A program made the translations under genes and the position numbers. Shown piece after piece: positions 25,635-31,656 of a DNA stretch of 31,656 nt; position 1 is the first letter of the stretch; every line of letters starts with the position of its first letter. Origin of the DNA: JADJLQ01 sp034439915 (lineage in GTDB: Bacteria; Bacteroidota; Bacteroidia; Chitinophagales; Saprospiraceae); contig JAWXBI010000155.1 in NCBI GenBank assembly GCA_034439915.1, forward strand, positions 1 to 31,656. Reading direction: 5' to 3'. Under the pieces are notes generated by a model. That model saw only the letters and a list, made by a program, of their open reading frames with translations. It had not been told where the DNA came from and searched no databases.

Positions 25635-26476
25635 AATAAACTATCCGCCAATACCATGGCTTTAGATAATTCCAGGCGATTGATGCCAAAATCAGGAATA
25701 ATTTCATCAAAATAAGTAATCATTTTTTCAGTCGGCATATTACCGGTCAGGTCATCCTTGGCCATTGGGCAACCTCCCAATCCTTTAAGCGCTCCATCAA
25801 ACCGGTGACAGCCCCCTTGCCAGGCTGCATGAATTTTTTCTCTCCAACTCACTGGAGTAGTATGGAGGTGAGCTCCGAATTCAACATCCGGGTAAGGGGG
25901 AATAAGGTTGGAAAATAAATAATAGACAGAATCCGAAGTGGATACACCGATGGTATCTGAAAGCGAGATGATCCGGATACCGAGTTCCGCGAGTTCATTA
26001 ACCCAATGTTGTGCGATATTTACATTCCAGGGGTCTCCGTAAGGATTACCAAACCCCATAGAAATATAGATGACCAGCTTCTTACCTTTATCTGCACACA
26101 CGGCCTGAATTTCTTTGACCGTGGCCAGAGACTCATCAATCGTTGTATTGGTATTCCTTCGCTGAAAGGTCTCCGATATCGAAAATGGATAACCGATATA
26201 AGTGATTTGCTTATACAGACAGGCATCTTCTGCGCCGCGAAGGTTGGCCACTATAGCCAATAATCCGGATGTTGAATCCTTCAGGTCTAAACTTTTAATC
26301 ACTTCGTGGGTATCCGCCATCTGGGGTATAGCTTTATGGGATACAAAACTGCCAAAGTCAATGGTATCAAAGCCCACTTTTAATAGCTGGTTAATGTATT
26401 CAATCTTTTTCTCCGTAGGGATAAATTCTTTCAGCCCTTGCATGGCATCCCTGGGACATTCAATGAGCTTGACCAT
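25625..26476 (-). CDS. HMG-CoA lyase-like protein
   Basis: This 283-residue TIM-barrel protein of the HMGL family would cleave HMG-CoA to acetyl-CoA and acetoacetate, the last step of leucine breakdown. It starts MVKLIECPRDAMQG, with the catalytic Arg9-Asp10 pair, and has GFDTIDFGSFVS, SLSDTIGV, and the active-site cysteine loop GGCPMA (234-239, Cys236). The metal motif is AHLHTT (His203, His205), where classical enzymes have HCHDT, so it belongs to a divergent subgroup. A longer frame from 26542 exists, but its 22 extra residues do not resemble the family. The gene converges on the aminotransferase gene with a 10-base overlap. Activity is probable, not proven. Confidence 0.8.
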   Translation of the reverse strand: MVKLIECPRDAMQGLKEFIPTEKKIEYINQLLKVGFDTIDFGSFVSHKAIPQMADTHEVIKSLDLKDSTSGLLAIVANLRGAEDACLYKQITYIGYPFSISETFQRRNTNTTIDESLATVKEIQAVCADKGKKLVIYISMGFGNPYGDPWNVNIAQHWVNELAELGIRIISLSDTIGVSTSDSVYYLFSNLIPPYPDVEFGAHLHTTPVSWREKIHAAWQGGCHRFDGALKGLGGCPMAKDDLTGNMPTEKMITYFDEIIPDFGINRLELSKAMVLADSLFYH

Positions 26477-26633
26477 CATTGTTGCAAAGATGGGAGAAAT
26501 ATCGCTTCGATGCCGCACCTTGTTTTTAATCCGTTGAATCATTTATATTTTAAAAATCCCTGTTCATTGGTTACATTCGTCAACCCAGATTTGATCCCCT
26601 ATTGTTGAATAACTTATTTAAAACCAAACTTAT

Positions 26634-27044
26634 ATGGATGTTTCAACTATTAATTGGCTGGCGGTCATCGCAGCCGGGATAGCAGCTTGGGCTTTAGGTG
26701 CATTATGGTACAGCCCTGTCTTATTTGGAAAGTCCTGGCAACAGGAAACCGGACTAACTGAAGAAAGCCTTAAAAATACCAGTATGGCAAAGGTATTCGG
26801 AACCAGTGCCGTGCTGATGATTTTAATGGCATTGGGTCTGGCTATGTTTTTTCAGGGAGACGCAGAAATGAACTGGAAGACCGGTATGCAGGCGGGCCTG
26901 ATCACTGGTTTATTGTTTATTGCCCCTTCCATCGGCATTAATTATTTATAGCAAAGGAAAAGCCTTAAACTTTGGGCTATTGATGCAGTTTATCAGGTAT
27001 TGTTTCTTGCCTTAGCCGGTGCAATCATCGGCGCTTGGAGATGA
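26634..27044 (+). pseudogene. DUF1761 membrane protein interrupted by an in-frame amber codon
   Basis: ATG 26634 opens a frame of 105 residues ending at TAG 26949-26951. It has an N-terminal membrane helix (WLAVIAAGIAAWALGALWYSP) and two more, as in DUF1761 proteins. Reading through the TAG, the same frame continues QRKSLKLWAIDAVYQVLFLALAGAIIGAWR to TGA 27042-27044, which is the expected last helix of the family. Without the TAG the protein would be 136 codons, the normal family length. The rest of the frame is intact, so the stop is recent, a sequencing error, or read through. Function of DUF1761 is unknown. I label it a pseudogene with reservation. Confidence 0.75.
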
Positions 27045-27068
27045 GCTGTAAAGTTTAAGCAATAGAAT

Positions 27069-27113
27069 AAAGTACTGTGTTTTACAATTTGTAAGTAGAG
27101 TACAGTACTTTTG
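27069..27113 (+). promoter_or_regulatory. Perfect 10-bp inverted repeat overlapping a candidate -7 box
   Basis: AAAGTACTGT (27069-27078) and ACAGTACTTT (27102-27111) are exact reverse complements separated by 23 bases; between them lies a smaller TTAC-AATTT-GTAA repeat (27082-27094). The right arm overlaps TACTTTTG (27106-27113), a match to the Bacteroidota -7 box, 17 bases before the small membrane gene. No TTG sits at the ideal distance upstream. It could be an operator for a dimeric repressor, or a hairpin ending the DUF1761 transcript. Confidence 0.5.
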
Positions 27114-27130
27114 CTTCCAACCTTCTGATT

Positions 27131-27346
27131 TTGAAATCTAAGTCTGTCCTACTGATCCTGGCATTCCTGTCGTTCCTCTTTGGTTTCCTGACCCTGGTCC
27201 TGACTTTATTGGGATTAGAATTTCCGTTATTATCCTGGATCGATGATCTGCCGGGACTGATGCCTCTGTTCCTAAAATTGGCGATGATGTTTGGGGGGAT
27301 AATTTTAGCCTACCTGACCGCTACCGACTGGAAAAAACAGGATTAG
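27131..27346 (+). CDS. Small two-helix membrane protein, function unknown
   Basis: This 71-residue frame starts at TTG 27131. It encodes two hydrophobic segments (about residues 4-27 and 43-62) separated by a short acidic loop (WIDDLPG), and ends in a charged tail (TDWKKQD). I do not recognise a family. Support for expression comes from the candidate promoter/inverted repeat just upstream and from the protein-like membrane topology. No cysteine or catalytic motif is visible. It ends 18 bases before the stop of the convergent 512-residue gene. Confidence 0.6.
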   Translation: MKSKSVLLILAFLSFLFGFLTLVLTLLGLEFPLLSWIDDLPGLMPLFLKLAMMFGGIILAYLTATDWKKQD

Positions 27347-27364
27347 ATCTAGTCGGCATCCTGA

Positions 27365-28903
27365 CTATTTTGTTTTATTAAATTTTTCACGGATCACTTG
27401 TTGGACCGAATTACCCTGGATTTTACTTTCCAGCCAGGAAATAATGTCGAGGTATAAAAAGGACCTTGCTTCGTATGGATCAGCGCGAAGTTTAATGAAT
27501 CGTTCAAGTAGTTTTCTGAATTCTTTCTTCAACTCAGCGGGCCTTACCCTGGGCAGTTTGCGGATAAAACTCAATATCTCTTTCTGAACCGCATGCAGGT
27601 CATCCATTTTGGTCAAAAAACGGTAAATCGATTTCACCTGATACTCAATGAGGTAATTGTCGCCCATCTCATAATAGGCAATCAACCTTAAAATCCGGGC
27701 ATAACACTGGATGTCTCCGCGAAAGTCAGGGGATTCATTGACGATAAGGTTTAAATAATCTATCGCTTTACTGTTGTCCCCGCTCCCAAAATAAAGGCAG
27801 GCAATTTTATAATAAAATAGGATCACCCGGTGAAAGTCGAGATGAAAGAGGTTGGATTTTAAAGGCACCATGATTTCCTGAACCAACGGCAGGCCTTGCT
27901 GAAAACTGCCTTCCAGGTAATGCTGATTTATACGATGGGTATAGGTATAAATAAATTCCAGGCTTTTTTCATTTTCATTTCTGGCCGGAAATTTTTCCAG
28001 CATCTGAAGCATATTGTTTAAAGCTTCCATAAACTTGTCGTGGCGCTGAAGTAAAAATAAAGCATTGAGCTGGTTGTGTTTTGCTTTCAAAAACAAAGGC
28101 CGCTCCAGGTCCGCCATCACCGGATATTGTTCGAATAGGGCCACCCATTTTTGAGAGTAACGATAATACATTTTAAAATCCAGCAACATATGATAATACC
28201 AAACATAGGATTGATACAGAAACAGTTTTTCATAAAAACCCAGGTCTTGCTCCTGGTGGTGTGGCAGATGGGCCTGAAAAAATTCCTGAACCAGGAAATG
28301 GTCTTTGGCATTCCGGATATACCCTACTTTGAGGTATAATGCATAGAGTTGCAGGGACAGGTTGGAATATTTTTGCGTCTTTTGAATTTCATTGGCAGTA
28401 GATTGCGACTCGACCGAAAGTTGTTCAGCCCGGGTAGCTATGCTTCGGGTTACATATTGGGACTCTATCAGTTTTTCAAATTCAAGGATCTCCATCAGTA
28501 TACTGTGCATACTGAAAGTCTTGCACCGTTCTTTGGCTTTATCGAGGATGTCGAGAGATTGGCGATATAAACCTTTGTTATAAAGAATCCGGGCATAATC
28601 AATCCTTTCCCGGACATCGATATCCTCATTTTCACTGCGGTGGATCAATCTCAGGCTTACCAACAATTGTTTGTACAGATGGGCTTTGAGGTTGGGTAAT
28701 TGTTGTTTTTTGATCTTCGGTATCAGCCGGAGTATATTCTTTTCCTCATATACCTTTTGTTTTTCCAGGTGGCTGAACAATTGCAAAAACAGCGAGTTGG
28801 TATTGGAGGGGTTTCGTTGCACAAATAGTTTAAAATGCCTCTTTTCCGGCTTTGACATGGATTTGATCAATTGAAGCAGGAAGTCCGTAGGCTGTTTGGG
28901 CAT
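27365..28903 (-). CDS. Conserved-looking helical (TPR-like) cytoplasmic protein, function unknown
   Basis: This 512-residue protein lacks a signal peptide or membrane segments. It is almost entirely alpha-helical by composition. Repeated helix pairs have aromatic and leucine spacing reminiscent of TPR or related solenoids, for example ARILYNKGLYRQSLDILDKA (about 104-123), IACLYFGSGDNSKAIDYLNL and YARILRLIAYYEMGDNYL. The N-terminus (LIKSMSKPEKRHFKLFVQR) is basic. I cannot name a family or a role; scaffolding or protein-protein contact is the usual job of such solenoids. It is divergently arranged with leuA, with 166 bases between the start codons. Confidence 0.8.
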   Translation of the reverse strand: MPKQPTDFLLQLIKSMSKPEKRHFKLFVQRNPSNTNSLFLQLFSHLEKQKVYEEKNILRLIPKIKKQQLPNLKAHLYKQLLVSLRLIHRSENEDIDVRERIDYARILYNKGLYRQSLDILDKAKERCKTFSMHSILMEILEFEKLIESQYVTRSIATRAEQLSVESQSTANEIQKTQKYSNLSLQLYALYLKVGYIRNAKDHFLVQEFFQAHLPHHQEQDLGFYEKLFLYQSYVWYYHMLLDFKMYYRYSQKWVALFEQYPVMADLERPLFLKAKHNQLNALFLLQRHDKFMEALNNMLQMLEKFPARNENEKSLEFIYTYTHRINQHYLEGSFQQGLPLVQEIMVPLKSNLFHLDFHRVILFYYKIACLYFGSGDNSKAIDYLNLIVNESPDFRGDIQCYARILRLIAYYEMGDNYLIEYQVKSIYRFLTKMDDLHAVQKEILSFIRKLPRVRPAELKKEFRKLLERFIKLRADPYEARSFLYLDIISWLESKIQGNSVQQVIREKFNKTK

Positions 28904-28991
28904 TGTAGAAAAAATGAATTTACTTGCTGGTATTCAAAGAGATATAAAAAGCATTTCTATGGTCTGTGCCGTAGGAAATCGAAAGTGCTAT

Positions 28992-29022
28992 TTGTCGAAC
29001 CATTATATTTACAATAATTTTA
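28992..29022 (+). promoter_or_regulatory. Candidate leuA promoter
   Basis: TTG at 28992-28994, a 20-base spacer, and TAATTTTA at 29015-29022 match the Bacteroidota consensus except for the final G and one extra spacer base. This places transcription start near 29029, about 40 bases before the leuA ATG. No leucine-rich leader frame or other attenuator is visible between them. Confidence 0.45.
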
Positions 29023-29069
29023 GCAGGAGTTGCGTCTCTACTACGATTACAAATATCTATAAATTATTC

Positions 29070-30242
29070 ATGGCCGATAAAATACAAATATTCGATACTA
29101 CGCTTCGTGACGGTGAACAAGTACCCGGCTGTAAGCTCAATACCGCTCAAAAGCTGGAGTTGGCCATAGCCCTGGAGAACCTGGGTGTGGACGTCATAGA
29201 GGCCGGATTCCCGATTTCCAGTCCCGGCGATTTTCTTAGCGTGTATAAAATATCAGAAACCATCAAGAATTCGGTGGTATGTGCCTTGTCCCGTTCAGTG
29301 GAGAAGGATATCATCACGGCAGCAGATTCGTTGAAACCGGCAAAATATCCCAGGATTCATACCGGTATCGGAACCTCTGAAATGCACATTCGTTATAAAT
29401 TCAATACTACACAGGACAAAATTATCGAAAGGGCGGTTGCCGCCGTTAAGCTGGCTAAATCATTTGTGGAAGATGTTGAATTCTATGCTGAAGATGCCGG
29501 GCGAACAGATAATGAATACCTCGCTAAAGTATGTTCAGAAGTTGTGAAGGCCGGAGCCACCGTGCTCAACATTCCCGACACTACAGGTTATTGTCTACCA
29601 GATGAATACGGTGATAAGATGAAATACCTTAAGGAACATGTAAACGATATTCACAAAGCGGTGCTTTCCTCCCACTGCCACAACGATCTCGGACTTGCCA
29701 CTGCCAATTCCATTGCGGCTATTCGAAACGGAGCGAGACAGATTGAATGTACGATTAATGGCTTGGGTGAGCGGGCAGGTAATACTTCCCTGGAAGAGGT
29801 CGTAATGATTATTAAACAAAGGAAGAACCTCAATTTTGAGACCCGGATTCAATCTCAATTGTTGACCGAAATGAGCCACCTGATTGCTGACCGGATGGGC
29901 ATACAGGTCCAGCCCAATAAAGCAATTGTTGGGGCTAACGCTTTCGCCCATTCATCCGGAATCCACCAGGATGGAGTGATTAAACATCGTGAAAATTATG
30001 AAATTATTGATCCTCAGGAAGTAGGAGTCAATGAATCCTCCATCATATTGACCGCCCGCAGCGGCAGGGCCGCCCTGGCCTATCGTTACCGGCATCTCGA
30101 CATTGAGCTCGGCAAAGATCAATTGGACATATTGTATAAAAATTTTCTGGAGATGGCTGATAACAAAAAAGAAATCAACAGCGATGACCTGCTCAAACTT
30201 TATGAAGAACATATTGCCAAAAAACAAAAAGCAATGGTTTGA
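29070..30242 (+). CDS. leuA: 2-isopropylmalate synthase (short form)
   Basis: LeuA joins acetyl-CoA and 2-oxoisovalerate in the first committed step of leucine synthesis. The 390-residue protein begins MADKIQIFDTTLRDGEQ. The catalytic DTTLRDGEQ is at 9-17, the metal motif HCHND at 202-206 and NGLGERAGN at 230-238. It stops after the catalytic barrel and linker regions and lacks the roughly 110-residue C-terminal leucine-binding regulatory domain of the E. coli-type enzyme, so feedback control by leucine is probably absent or different. An upstream frame from 28896 is open, but its 58 extra residues look non-coding and contain the promoter. leuB follows after 58 bases. Confidence 0.92.
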   Translation: MADKIQIFDTTLRDGEQVPGCKLNTAQKLELAIALENLGVDVIEAGFPISSPGDFLSVYKISETIKNSVVCALSRSVEKDIITAADSLKPAKYPRIHTGIGTSEMHIRYKFNTTQDKIIERAVAAVKLAKSFVEDVEFYAEDAGRTDNEYLAKVCSEVVKAGATVLNIPDTTGYCLPDEYGDKMKYLKEHVNDIHKAVLSSHCHNDLGLATANSIAAIRNGARQIECTINGLGERAGNTSLEEVVMIIKQRKNLNFETRIQSQLLTEMSHLIADRMGIQVQPNKAIVGANAFAHSSGIHQDGVIKHRENYEIIDPQEVGVNESSIILTARSGRAALAYRYRHLDIELGKDQLDILYKNFLEMADNKKEINSDDLLKLYEEHIAKKQKAMV

Positions 30243-30300
30243 TCCCCATGCCGGTCACGCTGCATGGCATAACGCTGTATCCTTAAACTTTAAATATTGA

Positions 30301-31416
30301 ATGAATAAAAAAATTACTGTTCTGCCTGGTGATGGCATTGGTCCGGAAGTCATTGCACAGGCCCTGAAAGTTATTCATGCTTTAGAAAAAAAGTTTAATT
30401 TCCAATTTGTCATCGGGCAGGAATGGATAGGAGGTGCGGCGATGCAGCAGGGGCTGGCGCCACTGCCGGAGGCTACCCTGGAGGCTTGTAAACTTTCGGA
30501 TGCTGTTTTATTCGGAGCGATTGGTGACCCGAAATATGATCAGGACCCCAGCCAAAACGTTCGTCCGGAGCAAGGGTTGTTACAATTGAGAAAAGCCCTG
30601 GGACTATATGCCAATATCCGGCCAATAACCGCTTATAAGAAACTCCATGCTTTATCCCCATTAAAAGAAGAGCAGATTCAACAGGTCAATCTGATTATTT
30701 ACAGGGAATTGACTGGGGGTTTATATTTTGGCAAAAAAGAAAAAGACGAAGCTGGCCAGTGGGCCAGGGATGAATGTTATTATCATCGTGATGAGATTGA
30801 AAAAGTGGCTCACCTGGCGTTTATACAGGCGCGCCTGCGTCGGAAAAAACTGACGCTGGTAGATAAAGCCAATGTGCTGGAAACCGGTAGGCTATGGCGT
30901 GCGACTGTCCAGGAATTGCAGCAGTCTACCTATCCCGATGTTGAACTTGACCTTATGTATATTGACAATGCCGCCATGCAACTGGTGCTTAATCCACGCC
31001 AGTTTGACATCATCTTGACTGAAAATATGTTTGGGGATATCCTCTCTGATGAAGCCAGCGTAATTGTAGGCACCATAGGTCTGTTACCTTCTGCGTCATT
31101 GAGTGAGACGCAGGCTTTATTTGAACCCATTCATGGATCTTATCCCCAGGCTGCCGGGAGGAACATTGCCAACCCCCTCGCCGCTATCCTCGCTACGGCA
31201 ATGATGCTGGACTATTTTGATATGGATGCCGAATCCAGATTGGTCAGAGAGGCAGTAGATTTTGTCATTCAAGAAGGGTTGGGTACCATGGACATGGCTC
31301 CAAAGATTAATATTTCCTGCTCTTTAATGGGTGATTTTGTCAGTGACCTGATCCTGGCTGAGAAAGGGGAATGGCCTGTCACAAGGAAAAACCTACAAGA
31401 CAAACTAGGGAATTAA
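30301..31416 (+). CDS. leuB: 3-isopropylmalate dehydrogenase
   Basis: LeuB oxidatively decarboxylates 3-isopropylmalate with NAD in leucine synthesis. The 371-residue protein has LPGDGIGPEV (8-17), the substrate arginines Arg97 and Arg107 in LRKALGLYANIRP, YRELTGGLYFG, the DNAAMQLV metal/substrate segment, and EPIHGSYPQAAG near the cofactor site. Length is normal. It follows leuA on the same strand. The isomerase genes leuC and leuD, often in the same cluster, are not between them nor elsewhere in the window. The isocitrate/tartrate dehydrogenase relatives are excluded by the LeuB-type arginine loop. Confidence 0.95.
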   Translation: MNKKITVLPGDGIGPEVIAQALKVIHALEKKFNFQFVIGQEWIGGAAMQQGLAPLPEATLEACKLSDAVLFGAIGDPKYDQDPSQNVRPEQGLLQLRKALGLYANIRPITAYKKLHALSPLKEEQIQQVNLIIYRELTGGLYFGKKEKDEAGQWARDECYYHRDEIEKVAHLAFIQARLRRKKLTLVDKANVLETGRLWRATVQELQQSTYPDVELDLMYIDNAAMQLVLNPRQFDIILTENMFGDILSDEASVIVGTIGLLPSASLSETQALFEPIHGSYPQAAGRNIANPLAAILATAMMLDYFDMDAESRLVREAVDFVIQEGLGTMDMAPKINISCSLMGDFVSDLILAEKGEWPVTRKNLQDKLGN

Positions 31417-31631
31417 ATGGGAGCATGATGTCGACTTTGTATCCCAACAATGGTAATCGGGATCCGGGGAACATCCCTCAATTATCCTACTAAATCCAAA
31501 ACCTAACTGTTAATCAAGCCAGGGTTTTATACTTATAATTCGGTGATAAACCTTCCAGGTCTCGCTGCGCTATTAAAGTTAACTTTATCTAAGCGACATT
31601 GATTTATATATTATTAATAAAAAATAAAATC

Positions 31632-31656
31632 ATGGTATTAAGAATTTGGGAAACCC
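31632..31656 (+). CDS. Possible start of a further gene, cut by the window end
   Basis: ATG 31632 opens a frame reading MVLRIWET to the last base, preceded by an A/T-rich stretch (AAAAATAAAATC) like those before other starts here. Only eight codons are visible, so this is a guess. The rest of the 31417-31631 gap after leuB shows no gene, repeat or clear hairpin. Confidence 0.25.

Noticed and set aside
28896..29069. N-terminal 58-residue extension of leuA
   Set aside because: It contains the candidate promoter, has unlikely composition, and the family N-terminus starts at MADKIQIFD (29070).

Overview
The window looks like part of a Bacteroidota chromosome, probably from the Saprospiraceae/Chitinophagales side. 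The evidence is a Bacteroidota-type promoter (TTG, 19 bases, TAnnTTTG), starts without Shine-Dalgarno sequences, a remnant of a type IX secretion C-terminal sorting domain, a DUF2490 barrel protein, and the style of the leucine enzymes. The lineage is inferred from reading alone.

Layout. 1-350: a heptanucleotide microsatellite and a decayed type IX sorting domain. 351-5861 (minus): a giant alpha-2-macroglobulin lipoprotein. 5862-6275: the divergent control region, with a consensus promoter and a 25-codon reading frame that ends in seven consecutive cysteine codons. 6276-19310 (plus): ten tightly packed or overlapping genes that form one sulfate-assimilation and siroheme operon. 19311-19879: no gene, but a hairpin, two tandem ~148-bp repeats and a compact three-stem inverted-repeat element. 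19880-23286 (minus): acetoacetyl-CoA synthetase, an AraC regulator and an exported cupin. 23328-26476: a biotin carboxylase, a class IV aminotransferase and a convergent HMG-CoA lyase-like gene, suggesting leucine/ketone-body catabolism. 26634-28903: a DUF1761 gene interrupted by an amber codon, a small membrane protein and an unrecognised helical protein. 29070-31416: leuA and leuB. The last 240 bases are mostly non-coding and may hold the start of another gene.

The main discovery is the operon at 6052-19310. CysDN makes APS, a 4Fe-4S APS reductase (CysH) makes sulfite, and CysJI makes sulfide. No APS kinase is present, which fits direct APS reduction. The siroheme needed by CysI is supplied inside the same operon. 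A 918-residue three-domain protein joins 5-aminolevulinate synthase (C4 pathway), porphobilinogen deaminase (HemC) and a short uroporphyrinogen-III synthase (HemD). HemB, the SUMT CobA, and a precorrin-2 dehydrogenase/ferrochelatase fused to a TauE/SafE transporter complete the route from glycine and succinyl-CoA to siroheme. ALA synthase is unexpected here because Bacteroidota are generally thought to use the glutamyl-tRNA (C5) route. The operon therefore appears to carry its own dedicated tetrapyrrole supply, and a poly-cysteine leader peptide may tie its expression to cysteine availability.
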